Source: an uncultured Nostoc sp. (lineage in GTDB: Bacteria > Cyanobacteriota > Cyanobacteriia > Cyanobacteriales > Nostocaceae). From it: DNA of 51,471 bases. A program made the translations under genes and the position numbers. Below are positions 1-8,915 of this stretch, one piece after another; the stretch's first letter is position 1, and every line of letters begins with the position of its first letter. Where the stretch lies: contig NZ_CALMFY010000001.1 of NCBI RefSeq assembly GCF_937863485.1, positions 1 through 51,471 of the forward strand. Reading direction: 5' to 3'. The notes beneath the pieces were generated by a model. It was not told the origin of the DNA. It saw only the letters and a list, made by a program, of their open reading frames with translations, and did no database searches.

Positions 1-1
1 A

Positions 2-337
2 ACTGGTTTACAAACTGTTGTTACTGTACCTCATAAACCTGCAATACGCTGTATTAGCAGTTTGATTTGCACAGCCAAGGAATTTGCTCTCGGTATTCGC
101 GGTCATTGGGGTATCTAAAATTGCCTTCATTGGGTGAAGGATGTTATTTTGAAAGAGGATAGTTCAACAATCCGTCTGGGCGACGCTCCGGCAAATCTTT
201 CCATCATCAGAGCGTAGGCGTAGCCCGCCGTAGGCATCGCACTCAATATACTTCGTCGAAATGGTTATACTTCCATCACAATTGCCCAAAGATTTATTTC
301 TCATGATATTGACAAACTACTTCATCTTGTGGAATGA
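2..337 (+). pseudogene. C-terminal remnant of an ISAs1-type transposase
   Basis: Read in the frame starting at base 2, this stretch gives a continuous transposase-like C-terminus: an IRGHWGI segment, then LHWVKDVILKED, then a helical tail ending HDIDKLLHLVE. The RGHWGIxN...LHWVxDVxxxED pattern is typical of ISAs1-family DDE transposases. The frame is broken by TAA at 116-118, just after HWGI. It is broken again by TAG at 215-217, which is the first codon of a 21-nt small repeat inserted in a HIP1 site (215-235). The beginning lies outside the window. No terminal inverted repeat was identified downstream. The element is inactive as it stands. The family assignment is from motif memory, not from a search. 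Confidence 0.75.
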
Positions 338-596
338 AACAGCCCTGCTTAATAAGGAGGGATTAAGGGGGGTAATTGGACTTGTGTGTACACCGTAGCC
401 CCTAGTAGGCGAGGGGAGCCTGTAGCTTTAGCTATAGGCGGGGTGAGGTTCTCTTATTGTGGGCAATTCAACGGAGATATCAGATTGAAAATCTCTTTCC
501 CTGTCACCTATTTTCAAGCTAAATATCAGATTTTTCCGGTTGAGCCAAAATATAAGTGAATAATTACTTTACATTGAATATGTATAGCTAAAACTC
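338..596. other. Intergenic region after the IS remnant
   Basis: No gene is supported here. The sequence contains a short GC-rich stretch around 395-450 with repeated gtagc and gaggggagcc-like words of the kind scattered between Nostoc genes, followed by AT-rich DNA leading to the next start codon. No clear terminator for the transposase remnant is visible. Confidence 0.4.
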
Positions 597-920
597 ATGG
601 AACTACCCCAACGCGTATCAGTCCGCTACAAAGACGCGTCCTTCAATACTAATGAAATCCGCTTGAGAACCTTCCGGCTTGGGTTACAAATATGGGAAGA
701 ACAAACCAAACCTAGAAAAACAGAGCTTTATCAGTTTATATCGTCTTGCTTGAAACAAGTTGACCGCCAAGATCGTTTTATGTTTTCTCTACTGTTCATA
801 GAATTAACAGACCTTATACGCAATTCTTCGTTGGAGAGAGGAACGAAAGAGGTTCTGATTAAAACAGCTTTTAGGGAGTTTGGTTGTGCGATAACAGATT
901 TTGAAGACGCTGCCAAATAA
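597..920 (+). CDS. Small hypothetical protein
   Basis: This is a 107-residue open frame starting at ATG 597, with no strong Shine-Dalgarno motif. The product is soluble-looking, without a signal peptide or membrane segment, and mixes basic residues in the first half with a more acidic end. It contains an aromatic stretch around residues 60-75 (FMFSLLFIELTDLIRN) that is likely helical. I do not recognise the family. It lies alone between the transposase remnant and a repeat-rich gap, so context gives no hint of function. It could be a real small gene or a fragment of a larger one. Confidence 0.45.
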   Translation: MELPQRVSVRYKDASFNTNEIRLRTFRLGLQIWEEQTKPRKTELYQFISSCLKQVDRQDRFMFSLLFIELTDLIRNSSLERGTKEVLIKTAFREFGCAITDFEDAAK

Positions 921-1287
921 AGTTGGTCATGGGGGTGCTGGTATTGCGTAGGCATAGCCAAACCCAGGCATTACCCTGAAGTATGAGGGAATGGGGGTTT
1001 CAAAACCTCTCTCCGCTTGCCTAACGGCAGGCTGACGCCAACGGGGAGAGGTTTGGAGAGGGGTCTTTAGTATACTTTACGACTGACTTTTTAAACATCC
1101 TCTGAGGGTATAACCCATCTCAGGTCAGGTTTTGACTGTTATCCGATTTCAAAAATCAAATATAAATCCTAGTAGTAGTGACAAAAGTAACTATTTAAAC
1201 ATGACTTTTATCACAGGCGTGTGCCTGATTATTCCGATTACATTGAGAATATACAAATCAAGTAATGCAAGGCACATTAAAGGATAT
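921..1287. other. Intergenic region with dispersed repeat words
   Basis: Part of a HIP1-targeted small repeat (gcgtaggcatagcc) is visible near 950. A second repeat-like stretch lies at about 1005-1060 (ctctccgcttgcc...ggggagaggtttggagagg). Positions 1149-1170 resemble one arm of the inverted repeat seen at 5101-5225, with the shared word TCAAAAATCAAAT. No gene is supported. Confidence 0.4.
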
Positions 1288-1584
1288 ATGAACCGCTTTA
1301 AATCTATTCTACTTGGAGGCTTATTAGCAGCTGCTTCAATTGCTGCTTTTTCTCAAAATGCTAATGCTGCTGAATTTAAATCTGAGCATGAGCATTTTAA
1401 TCGTAATACTGTAGCTTTTAATAACAGTAAAGTTCAATACAAACGTCAAGTCCGTGAACAACGCGCTCGTGAATTGCGTGAACGTCAAGCTCGTGAACGA
1501 CGCGCTCATGAATTACGTGAACGTCAAGCTCGTGAACGACATGTTCGTGAATTGCATGAACGTCAAGTTCGCTTTCATAACTAA
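1288..1584 (+). CDS. Small secreted Arg/Glu/His-rich repeat protein
   Basis: I chose ATG 1288 because it follows an AAAGGA ribosome-binding motif and begins a textbook signal peptide: MNRFK, a hydrophobic core, then SQNANA before AEF. The frame is open further upstream to 1132, but that part is not needed. The mature part, about 70 residues, is highly charged. Its C-terminal half is made of about 13-residue repeats built on RELRERQARER, which should form a charged helix. The product is probably exported to the periplasm or outside. Function is unknown. It ends just before a strong intrinsic terminator, so it is probably a single-gene transcript. Histidines increase towards the C-terminus, which might allow metal or nucleic acid binding; that is only a guess. 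Confidence 0.7.
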   Translation: MNRFKSILLGGLLAAASIAAFSQNANAAEFKSEHEHFNRNTVAFNNSKVQYKRQVREQRARELRERQARERRAHELRERQARERHVRELHERQVRFHN

Positions 1585-1612
1585 GAAAAGAAATTCTCGC
1601 TCATATTACCTT

Positions 1613-1642
1613 AGGAGAGTAGCAATACTCTCCTTTTTTTTT
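1613..1642 (+). terminator. Intrinsic terminator after the secreted repeat protein
   Basis: An 8-bp perfect stem, AGGAGAGT / ACTCTCCT, with a six-base loop (AGCAAT) is followed by a run of eight or more T. It lies 28 bases after the stop codon of the gene ending at 1584, on the same strand. Confidence 0.85.
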
Positions 1643-1914
1643 CTTAGTATAAATCTGCTCAAATCAATGCCATTATTATCCTATAAATAAATCTATTAAA
1701 TATCTTTGAAGATTGGGTTGCTGCCGAATTTAGCATTCAAAAAAGCTAAATTCAAACTCCAGTATTGGTTATCTATTTTATGGAAAATGTTACATATAAT
1801 GCTGTTTAAAATATCAAGATTATTTGCATTCAATCTGATTTGAAAATTGGCTCTTAATACAGTTCGCTACAATTACTATAGTTTTTATTTTTTAATTTTT
1901 GAAGAGGTCTAACA
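1643..1914. other. AT-rich intergenic region, promoter region of the DUF3011 gene
   Basis: The region is AT-rich and has no open frame worth calling. The run ttttattttttaatttttgaagaggtc just before 1915 contains the GAAGAGG ribosome-binding site of the next gene. I could not assign a -10/-35 pair with confidence. Confidence 0.35.
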
Positions 1915-2256
1915 TTGAATATGGTAATGCGTCTTCCCATAGTTGCTGCCAGCTTCATGGTTGCCAGCATTAGTATAGGTACACTTTTGGGCGTTGCAGC
2001 TCCCGCTTCAGCTCAGGAGATAATCACTTGTTCAAGCCAGAATAATCACAGGAATACTTGTTCAATACCTACTAGAGGTAGAGTGAGGCTTGTTAGGCAA
2101 TTGTCTGACGCCAGTTGTAGAGGAAATTGGGGCTATAGGGGTAATCGTATTTGGGTGAGAAATGGTTGCCGAGCTGAGTTCTCAGTTGGCGATCGCAGAA
2201 ACGGCAGATATGACAGATATGACAGAAACGGCAGATATGACAGATATGACAGATAG
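1915..2256 (+). CDS. Secreted DUF3011-type protein
   Basis: The product has a signal peptide (MVMRLPIVAAS... ending ASAQ) and a short cysteine-containing domain. Its order is C-SSQNNHRNTC, RVRLVRQLSDASC, NWGYRGNRIWV, NGCRAEF. This matches the DUF3011 pattern of exported proteins, in which the cysteines probably form disulfides. The C-terminal tail is a repeat of RNGRYDRYD encoded by nearly identical 27-bp units, so its length may vary between strains. A GAAGAGG motif lies 7 bases upstream of TTG 1915, which makes TTG the best-placed start. ATG 1921 or 1927 would also preserve the signal peptide. Biochemical function is unknown for the family. Confidence 0.75.
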   Translation: MNMVMRLPIVAASFMVASISIGTLLGVAAPASAQEIITCSSQNNHRNTCSIPTRGRVRLVRQLSDASCRGNWGYRGNRIWVRNGCRAEFSVGDRRNGRYDRYDRNGRYDRYDR

Positions 2257-2511
2257 GAAATTGGGTATTTGGGGTGATCGTAGCGAAACGGTCTAATTAA
2301 ATGCGATTGCCTGTAATCCTTGTACAGCAATAGTTTAAGCAAGGTGTATCTGGGGTGATATCAGGCTAATTCCTACTTTCAATCAGCAACACCCAAATTC
2401 TAGCTAAAGTTATAAGCTCCGGCTCCCCTCCCCTAGTAGGGGAGGGGTTGCTCTTGAGAGGTCACGCAGGAATCACAAGTAATTTACCGGACATGATATC
2501 ACCAGCGATCG
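2257..2511. other. Intergenic gap between convergent genes
   Basis: The two flanking genes point towards each other. The stretch at about 2417-2450 (ccggctcccctcccctagtaggggaggggttgc) contains a CCCCTCCCC / GGGGAGGGG inverted repeat of the dispersed Nostoc type. It could act as a structured 3' end but has no T tract. Confidence 0.35.
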
Positions 2512-3726
2512 CTAATAAAGAGATGCCAACACCTTATCTGCTGCTGCCCGGAATGCAGTTGCTGCACCAGCACTCATATCGCGTGGCGCACAGATGCGAT
2601 TTCTCACATAGGCGAGCGTGATCGCTCCAACCGCAGACACAATCGGATCGGCATTGTCTTTGTCGCCCACGCGCCCCCACGGTAATGCTGCACCATTCGC
2701 ATTCATGAGATAGTCAGCCAGCAATCTGAGGTGAAAATCAACCGCTTCTTTAACGGCTGTTGTGTCGCCATTGACCGCTAATGCTTGCACCCCGGAGTTT
2801 TTCAGGATGTCTCCTAAAGCAACTTCTCGGTTATCAGTCAACCTCTCAGCCGCTTCTGCCCGAAATTGGATTTCTTGGCTAACTGCTGGGTCTGGGGGCA
2901 AGGGATTGCCGATTGGTGTCATGCCCCATCTGCGAAGCACGACTAAATTGTTGGTCGTATCATCCGATTTGACGCGGTGATAGGCGGGACGCTGTTTAAG
3001 TGCTTCAAACCAAGCGTTGATGCGAGGATACCGGGGATTTCCCTTGAGTTGATATCCCCGATAAACGGGTAAGTTAGCTGCCAATCGGTCTAAATGAGGA
3101 CTATAACTAATATCTACCACGCTAAAGGTTGACAAAAAGTAGGGGCCAGGATACTTTCCGAGAAATTGCTCCAGTTCGTCTAATTTCGCTTCAAAAGCTG
3201 CCTTTAAGCTTGCTAATTCATGAGGATCTTCAGGGGCTTCTCTAAGAAATTTGTAGACGATATGTACACCATTGGTTTCAGCATCCTCAAGCCACTGCCT
3301 AGCAACGGCGTTTTCCTCTGGGTCTTCAGGGAGCAAGGTAGGCCCAAATCGTTCTTCTAATGCTAACAGAATGTCTTTGGATTCATAGACTAACTTTCCC
3401 TCAATTTTGGCAGCCGGGACAACGGTTGTGGTAACTAAATCGGTATACCATTTAGGTTTGTTAGTCAAGTCGATAAACTCTGTTGCAAAAGGAATTTCTT
3501 TTTCTTCTAGAGCAAACCAAACCCGTTCGCAAAATGGACACCAAGAGTTAGTATCCCGGTAGAGCAGTACTGGTGGTTCAGTATCTGGGGGCAGTTTATG
3601 AAGACTGCTAGGGATGGGAGCAGTAGAAGGGGACTGTCCTGGTCTACGCACCCGTCGAGCAGAGGTATTTTTTTGAGCAATTTCTAACAGTTGTTCCCAA
3701 TTAGATACTGTGTCTTGAATTGACAT
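2512..3726 (-). CDS. Glutathione S-transferase family protein, extended
   Basis: The protein has 404 residues and probably is a cytosolic thiol transferase. After a low-complexity N-terminus of about 50 residues comes a thioredoxin-like GST N-domain with the motif WCPFCERVWFALEE (about residues 62-75). A CPFC motif suggests glutaredoxin/omega-like thiol chemistry rather than a Tyr or Ser GST. The helical C-domain covers about 140-260 and includes a PYFLSTFSVVDI segment like the conserved hydrophobic core of GSTs. The last 130 residues, with an AVNGDTTAVKEAVDFHLRLLADYLMN stretch, are an addition not found in ordinary GSTs of about 220 residues. The start at 3726 gives MSIQDTVSNWEQ. The substrate cannot be inferred. 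It stands alone, next to a decayed transporter gene. Confidence 0.8.
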   Translation of the reverse strand: MSIQDTVSNWEQLLEIAQKNTSARRVRRPGQSPSTAPIPSSLHKLPPDTEPPVLLYRDTNSWCPFCERVWFALEEKEIPFATEFIDLTNKPKWYTDLVTTTVVPAAKIEGKLVYESKDILLALEERFGPTLLPEDPEENAVARQWLEDAETNGVHIVYKFLREAPEDPHELASLKAAFEAKLDELEQFLGKYPGPYFLSTFSVVDISYSPHLDRLAANLPVYRGYQLKGNPRYPRINAWFEALKQRPAYHRVKSDDTTNNLVVLRRWGMTPIGNPLPPDPAVSQEIQFRAEAAERLTDNREVALGDILKNSGVQALAVNGDTTAVKEAVDFHLRLLADYLMNANGAALPWGRVGDKDNADPIVSAVGAITLAYVRNRICAPRDMSAGAATAFRAAADKVLASLY

Positions 3727-3838
3727 ATTTCACCTGAGTTTAAGTTAACTTTTTTAAGGTGGGCATTATCCCAACGATATAAGATACGAACATTTTAACC
3801 ATTACAAGGACGTAGAATTTAGAAGCTCCAATTGTCAG

Positions 3839-4321
3839 TCAAACACTTGATTGACTATTTGCATTGATTAATCGCATTAGTAAAGCTTCCATCCATAAAG
3901 GTTTCACGTTAACTTTCGTTGCGATGACGTCTGCACGATAAAATGTGCCGGCTACATCTTGCTGGGAAGCGATCGCTTGTGGGAAAATCGGCAGCACTTG
4001 CGATCGCCGCTGTTTTAACCCTTCTTTGGCCTCTTTAAAGACAAAGGTTTCATCAATTGCAATTGCTTTTGCATAGTTCTTTGACCACGCGTCTATATGC
4101 GATGCTTGCCAATCTTGCGATTTCTAGATGCGGCAGAGGAAGTCTGCGATCGCACTCGGCGCTGCGACAATCGTAAAATTGCCTGAGAGAATGTTTTTCG
4201 CTGATTTGAGTACCTTGGCTCCATCTTTCTGGGCTTGCTGGATTGCATAACCGTAGGTAGCCCAGGCATCTAAATCACCTCTGGTGAAGGCAGAGAGTCC
4301 GTCTGGAATAGTTAGCGCCAC
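3839..4321 (-). pseudogene. Remnant of an SsuA-type sulfonate/nitrate ABC substrate-binding protein
   Basis: Read on the minus strand from 4321, one frame gives the C-terminal half of a periplasmic binding protein. It includes GDLDAWATYGYAIQQAQ and KNILSGNFTIVAAPSAIADF, then TAG at 4124-4126. The same frame continues as KSQDWQASHIDAWSKNYAKA and on to LWMEALLMRLINANSQSS and a TGA at 3839. This matches the aliphatic sulfonate/nitrate binding-protein family (SsuA/TauA-like) in its second lobe. The N-terminal lobe and signal peptide are missing, and no transporter permease or ATPase genes flank it. The single TAG sits where family logic suggests Gln, consistent with a CAG to TAG change. It is a pseudogene unless the amber codon is read and the N-terminus lies elsewhere. 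Confidence 0.75.
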
Positions 4322-4367
4322 GGCATTTTAGATTTTGGATTGAGAAAGTCTTACCCAGACTACCGCT

Positions 4368-4838
4368 ATGAAGACGAAAGACCGCTATTTTGTTTACTGG
4401 AAAACTCTATCTTTGATATTTTTATATTTGAGTTTGGATGAAACATTTAGTTTTCACGAGATTTTGATCATTCCGTCAGTGCGAGAATCGCTTCATCTCA
4501 ATCCTGTATTTTATGAAACCTGGGTTATCCCTGGTATTGTTTTAGTGGGAGTTTTTGCATTTAAATATCTAAAATTTTTGCTCCATCTCCATTACAAGAC
4601 TCGGTATTTATTTCTGATTGCCGCAATTGTTTATGTGGGTGGAGGCTTAGGTATGGAAATGGTGGGTGGAGTTTTGAGAATAGATTTTGGGCGACGTACC
4701 ATAATATCGTTAACTGGCATAATTCTTGAAGAGTCTTTGGAAATGGTCGGAATTGTGATTTTTATTTATGCGCTACTAACTTACCTTAGTAGCTTGAGAG
4801 AAAGCATTCAACTGAAAATCTATGTATCTGAAAAGTAA
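4368..4838 (+). CDS. Multi-pass membrane protein, possibly 5'-truncated
   Basis: The protein has 156 residues and about four membrane helices: LSLIFLYLSL near residue 15, WVIPGIVLVGVFAF near 52, YLFLIAAIVYVGGGLGMEM near 80, and EMVGIVIFIYALLTYL near the end. A conserved-looking acidic/histidine motif, SLDETFSFHE, lies at the end of the first helix. A second acidic pair, EESLEM, precedes the last helix. Similar proteins in cyanobacteria are, as I recall, longer at the N-terminus. The start here is only 46 bases from the broken binding-protein gene, so the 5' end may have been lost in the same event. No ribosome-binding site is obvious. Function is unknown. Confidence 0.6.
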   Translation: MKTKDRYFVYWKTLSLIFLYLSLDETFSFHEILIIPSVRESLHLNPVFYETWVIPGIVLVGVFAFKYLKFLLHLHYKTRYLFLIAAIVYVGGGLGMEMVGGVLRIDFGRRTIISLTGIILEESLEMVGIVIFIYALLTYLSSLRESIQLKIYVSEK

Positions 4839-4887
4839 TATGAAGTCCAGATAATCATATGATGTCCGGCAAATTAACTAATCATGG

Positions 4888-5093
4888 CTACTTAGCTTCT
4901 AGCAAAGTCCAGAAGTAGCCATCTGGCGCAACAAAAGAGAAACTCATCTTGCCAAACTGATTACTAATGATGTCTGTAACTTTTTGTGCAGTACTTGCTT
5001 TGATGCGATCGCAAAAGAATTGTCAGCCAACTGTAGGTTTTTCTTTTACTGTATCAATATTCTCTTTGATATCAACATAAATAGGAGATATAG
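4888..5093 (-). pseudogene. Broken partial duplicate of the VOC gene 3' end
   Basis: Bases 4888-5020 on the minus strand encode IKASTAQKVTDIISNQFGK and SFSFVAPDGYFWTLLEAK. This is nearly the same as the last 40 residues of the intact VOC protein encoded at 5572-6603. Upstream in the same frame comes QFF, a TGA stop, then ENIDTVKEKPTVG and IAISPIYVDI, which do not match the intact gene. It therefore looks like a chimeric remnant of a second, related gene copy. The two tails lie about 700 bp apart in direct orientation, separated by an inverted repeat and a tandem array. Confidence 0.75.
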
Positions 5094-5100
5094 CAATCCG

Positions 5101-5225
5101 ATTTGATTTTTGAAAAAATCTAAGTATATGTAGGGTGTGTTATCGCGTAGCGTAACACACCTAGAATCAGAGGTGGTGCGTTAGCCTTTGGCTAACGCAC
5201 CCTACGTATATTTCAAAAATCAAAT
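5101..5225. repeat. Nested inverted-repeat element (MITE-like)
   Basis: The ends are perfect inverted copies of ATTTGATTTTTGA (5101-5113 and 5213-5225). Further in, TATATGTAGGGTG pairs with CACCCTACGTATA. The interior carries two more hairpins, GTGTGTTA...TAACACAC and GTGCGTTAGCC...GGCTAACGCAC. The GTAGGGTGCGTTA-type word also occurs near 6770 and 28236 in the window, and a single arm of the outer repeat is present near 1150. This is the structure of a non-coding miniature element. Confidence 0.7.
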
Positions 5226-5285
5226 ATCAGTCCTATAGTTGGAGTCGTTATGGGGTAAAGCTGTGGTTGCTTATGATTGCCTGTT

Positions 5286-5463
5286 TGCTTTCTGATTTCG
5301 GTAGATTCAGCAAGCAAAAAGGCATATTGCTTACTCAAAAGGCTTGATTGCTTTCTGATTTCGGTAGATTCAGCAAGTAAAAAGGCATATTGCTTACTCA
5401 AAAAGCTTGTTGCTTTCTGATTTCGGTAGATTCAGCAAGTAAAAAGGCATATTGCTTACTCAA
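5286..5463. repeat. Tandem array of three 62-63 bp units
   Basis: Three copies of a unit starting TGCTTTCTGATTTCGGTAGA begin at 5286, 5349 and 5411, each ending in GGCATATTGCTTACTCAA. Copies are almost identical, differing at a few bases. The array lies between the VOC remnant and the intact VOC gene. The minus strand is open across two units, but this is most likely incidental. Confidence 0.85.
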
Positions 5464-5571
5464 TTTACCTGTTTAGTGTTTAAAGATAAAAATTAGATTG
5501 CTCAATAGTCATTAATCATGGGGCATTGAGCATTAGTTATTCTCCCCTGCCTCTTGCCCCTTTGGCACTAG

Positions 5572-6603
5572 TTAATTACCTTCTAGCAAAGTCCAGAAGT
5601 AGCCATCTGGCGCAACAAAGGAGAAACTAGTCTCGCCAAACTCATTACTAATAATGTCTGTAACTTTTTGTACAGTACTCGCTTTGATGCGATCGTAATA
5701 CTCCTGTATTCCCTTAACTCGATAGGTATATAAAGACATACCCAAGCTACCTGGTTGGGCTGCCTCAAAGCGCGATTCTAAATTAATATCTTCTGGGAAT
5801 CGAATGATGTAAAGCCTGCCACTGCGTGCAGCCATCAGGTCATACTTAGAAGAACGGGGATCATCAAAGGTAGTGACAATAAACTTTTCACCAGGGTTAA
5901 GGTCAAAAATATCTCGACCTGCTGGCGAAGATTCATAGCTAGTTTCGACACCATCACGCACACGTAGCAAACCCAAAACTTCTTCATAAAACTTCAGGGT
6001 TTCTTTGCTGTCATCCTGAACGATGATTCCCATATGGGTAAACTGACTAGCCTTGAGAGCAGCATTATGGTTAACTTGTCCGTAATCCGGTAGTGTATAA
6101 CCAAACCGTTGAAATAAAACCTGTCGAGCTAAGGGTTGCAGTAGCAGCATTTCTCGCACACCAACTGCTGGCTCAATAAAAGGACGGCTTTTCCTCTCTT
6201 TGTTGTAGATGACTTCCCAATAAGGGTTAGTGTGCCTAATAGGCAAACCTGCGGCTTTTGCATCCTCTATATGATTTAAGATACTTAAAATATCCGCTGT
6301 TAAGGTTGTTGCCCAACGATTTCCTTTAATTTTCATCGACGCTGTTCCCAAACCTTGATGCGTGGGGTTTTGCCAAACCATCAACCGAATCAAACCATGA
6401 TCTGAATTTTGATGGTAGAGGCGGATTGAGCGTAAAGATGAATTTACCCCATATAATTGATTGGCTACATCTGCGGTTAATTCACCCACTTGACCAATGC
6501 GATAGCCAAATTGCTCCCAATACTGAATTGCAGAAATTGGCTCTGGGATGCCGATACAGACTTCATAGATCCCTTCAATTGCAGTTTGTTGTTCTTGAGT
6601 CAT
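5572..6603 (-). CDS. Two-module VOC (glyoxalase/dioxygenase fold) protein
   Basis: The protein has 343 residues from ATG 6603 (MTQEQQTAIEG). The frame stays open to 6690, but the extra N-terminus does not look like family sequence. It has two vicinal-oxygen-chelate modules. The first is about residues 12-150 (EVCIGIPEPISAIQYWEQFGY...). The second is about 195-340 (FTHMGIIVQDDSKETLKFYEEVLGL... ending SFSFVAPDGYFWTLLE). Candidate metal ligands in the second module are the His in FTHMGI and a late acidic residue. Members of this superfamily include extradiol dioxygenases, glyoxalases and resistance proteins, and the substrate here cannot be told. A damaged partial copy of its 3' end lies just downstream, at 4888-5020. 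It appears monocistronic, with a 1-kb gap upstream. Confidence 0.75.
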   Translation of the reverse strand: MTQEQQTAIEGIYEVCIGIPEPISAIQYWEQFGYRIGQVGELTADVANQLYGVNSSLRSIRLYHQNSDHGLIRLMVWQNPTHQGLGTASMKIKGNRWATTLTADILSILNHIEDAKAAGLPIRHTNPYWEVIYNKERKSRPFIEPAVGVREMLLLQPLARQVLFQRFGYTLPDYGQVNHNAALKASQFTHMGIIVQDDSKETLKFYEEVLGLLRVRDGVETSYESSPAGRDIFDLNPGEKFIVTTFDDPRSSKYDLMAARSGRLYIIRFPEDINLESRFEAAQPGSLGMSLYTYRVKGIQEYYDRIKASTVQKVTDIISNEFGETSFSFVAPDGYFWTLLEGN

Positions 6604-7727
6604 AATCAGTGCTGAGTTAGGAGTTATTAGTTTTCCTCGTACCCATGCTCTGCATAGGAACGAGAGAAAAGCAAGGATTCGAGTATTCAAAACGACTTTT
6701 TACAGCAGTTTTTATTTAAGTAAGTCGGCTAGAAAAATTCAATGTATATGAAGAAATATAAATTGTCAGTAGGGTGTGTTAGCCTACTCTGTAACGCACC
6801 TTGAATTGTTGACAGTGCGTTGTTGCATAGCACAACGCAATGCCAGTTGCTACAACGGATAGCGCAGCGTAAAGCCTGCTGCATAGCAACTTTTAGAGAG
6901 CCTAATGGGAGGCTCCACCTCAAGACTTGCGGCAGAGCCGCTATGAGGTACATTTCCAGCTAGAGGCTAAAAACGAGGTTTTAAAGGAATTTTAGCTTAA
7001 GTTGACACGTATGAGCATTGCTGTGCCTATAGGGCATGGTCTATTTACCTAAAAATAGCTGTAAACATTTATAAAATTTATGTAAAGCTTAAGTATTATT
7101 AAGCTCCAAAGTTCTCTGGAGTAACTATAAGTTTAAATTATCTATTTTAGAAAGCATTTCTTTAATATAAAAGTGTTTTTTTTACCAAAAAATTTGATAT
7201 TGAAATCTAACTTAACGACAATACCACCTTAAGCTGAAAAGTATCGCAATATTTACCAAAAAAATCAGTAGTTTTGAAAAAATATTTGATTAAAAGTTAC
7301 AAGCGTATTTCAATGTATTATAAATCGCATTTATTTGAGATTTTGAAGATTTGGTAAAGAAGCTTACATAACCTTTCCCTCGTGATAATTAAATAATTAC
7401 AGCTTGGTTAAAAAAATGTGGAGAAAAAAACAAAATATTTGACCTAATTACTTACCATTTGGGTAATCCATTCAGGCATTTTCAGAAAATAAATTATCTA
7501 ATTTTGTAAAGTAGGTGTCTCGTTCACCCGTAACCAAAGCCGGGTTTTTCGACCCAGCCCACAATAAATAGTTAGATATTTTTTTATTTGGAAATCCGTA
7601 ACCAAATCAATAATTAATGTTTTGTAAATAGGATTACGCAAATAGCAAGTAATCTACATTGAACTAATGAATAGTTCTTTGACTGAGGCTGAACTTACGT
7701 ATTCGTGAGAAATTCAGGAGAAATAAC
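6604..7727. other. Long AT-rich intergenic region
   Basis: More than 1 kb has no convincing gene. Bases 6765-6850 hold a dispersed gtagggtgtgttagcc / gcgtt-type repeat. Around 7045-7070 is half of a hairpin (tatttacctaaaaatagctgtaa) whose complete form is at 11458-11495. From 7080 to 7727 the DNA is strongly AT-rich and is the upstream region of the RTX gene. It has a GCCGGGTTTTTCGACCC-like structured patch near 7541-7558. AGGAG at 7712-7716 is the RTX ribosome-binding site. Confidence 0.4.
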
Positions 7728-8915
7728 ATGGCATTTATTTTCGGCACTACAAGTTCTGACAATCTCTTTGGGACTTCGGGAAATGACACCTTCAAAGGTA
7801 GTCAGGGTAACGACAGCATTAATGGTGGAGATGGCTTTGATACAGCAGACTACAGTCAACTAGGTCAAACTATTACCTTGTCAGGTGTCGGAACTATTAA
7901 AAAAGCTGGTGGATTGGGGCAAGATCAACTCTTTAAAGTAGAAAAGGTTATTGCTAATGCTAATGTTGCCAACAACACCATAGATGCATCCCAATCTTTG
8001 GCTGGGGTATTTATCACCGTTAACCTGCAAACCCAAAGTTTGGCTGCCAATAACGTTCCTGGGTTGGGAAGATTGCCATTTACTGTAGTCAACTTTGATA
8101 ATGTCATCGGCACAAATGCAAATGACATCATTGTTGGCGACAATCAAAATAACCGATTATCCGGTAATAACGGCAATGACACACTTGATGGCGGCACAGG
8201 TACTGACACCTTGAATGGGGGAGCAGGCAACGACACTTACATTGTTGACACTACTACTGACATCATTACGGAGGCTGTTAATTCAGGCACAGATATCGTC
8301 CGGTCTTCTGTCACCTACACACTAGGCGCCAATATAGAGAATCTGAGGCTGACGGAAAGTAGCGACATTAGCGGGACAGGTAACAGTCTTAACAACTTAC
8401 TTTTTGGTAATACTTCTAACAACACTTTGAATGGTGGAGGAGGCAATGACACTCTAGATGGTAATAATGGCAATGATATCCTCAATGGTGGTGACGGCAA
8501 TGATAGTCTACAGGGCGGGCCAGGCAATGACATACTCAATGGAGGGGCTGGAGACGACATCCTCATTGGTGTTTTCCCTGGTAGTCCGCTTCCACCTGGA
8601 TTAGGGGAAACTGATAACTTCACTGGCGGGCCTGGGGCAGACAGATTTATCTTGGGGGACGCTGTAAATGCTTTCTACGACGATAACAATACTGCGAATC
8701 CTGGTTTTGGGGACTTGGCTAATATTACTGACTTCGACCCTAGCCAAGATCGAATTCAACTCAATGGACTTCCACAGGACTACCGCCTGCAAGTTGTTGG
8801 AAGCAACACACGAATATTTTTAGACAAACCCGGAGCAGAGCAAGATGAAATCATAGGTATTGTGCAGGGGGTAGTGGGTCTCACACTTAGTAGTAACAAC
8901 TTCACTTTTTTATGA
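7728..8915 (+). CDS. RTX-type calcium-binding repeat protein
   Basis: The protein has 395 residues with several blocks of the nonapeptide GGxGxDxLx, the parallel beta-roll that binds Ca2+ outside the cell. A first block (about residues 12-36) has SGNDTFKGSQGNDSINGGDG. A second (about 138-165) follows NVIGTNANDIIVGDN. The longest (about 225-285) repeats GGGGNDTLDG, NGNDILNGGDGND and GGAGDDILIG. Between them is an RSSVTYTLGANIENLRLT module, often found with such repeats. The C-terminus (ITDFDPSQDRIQLNGLP) resembles the type I secretion tail of these proteins. There is no N-terminal signal peptide, as expected for type I export. An AGGAG site lies 11 bases before ATG. A coding-like tail in the +1 frame follows the stop, see the separate entry. 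Confidence 0.85.
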   Translation: MAFIFGTTSSDNLFGTSGNDTFKGSQGNDSINGGDGFDTADYSQLGQTITLSGVGTIKKAGGLGQDQLFKVEKVIANANVANNTIDASQSLAGVFITVNLQTQSLAANNVPGLGRLPFTVVNFDNVIGTNANDIIVGDNQNNRLSGNNGNDTLDGGTGTDTLNGGAGNDTYIVDTTTDIITEAVNSGTDIVRSSVTYTLGANIENLRLTESSDISGTGNSLNNLLFGNTSNNTLNGGGGNDTLDGNNGNDILNGGDGNDSLQGGPGNDILNGGAGDDILIGVFPGSPLPPGLGETDNFTGGPGADRFILGDAVNAFYDDNNTANPGFGDLANITDFDPSQDRIQLNGLPQDYRLQVVGSNTRIFLDKPGAEQDEIIGIVQGVVGLTLSSNNFTFL

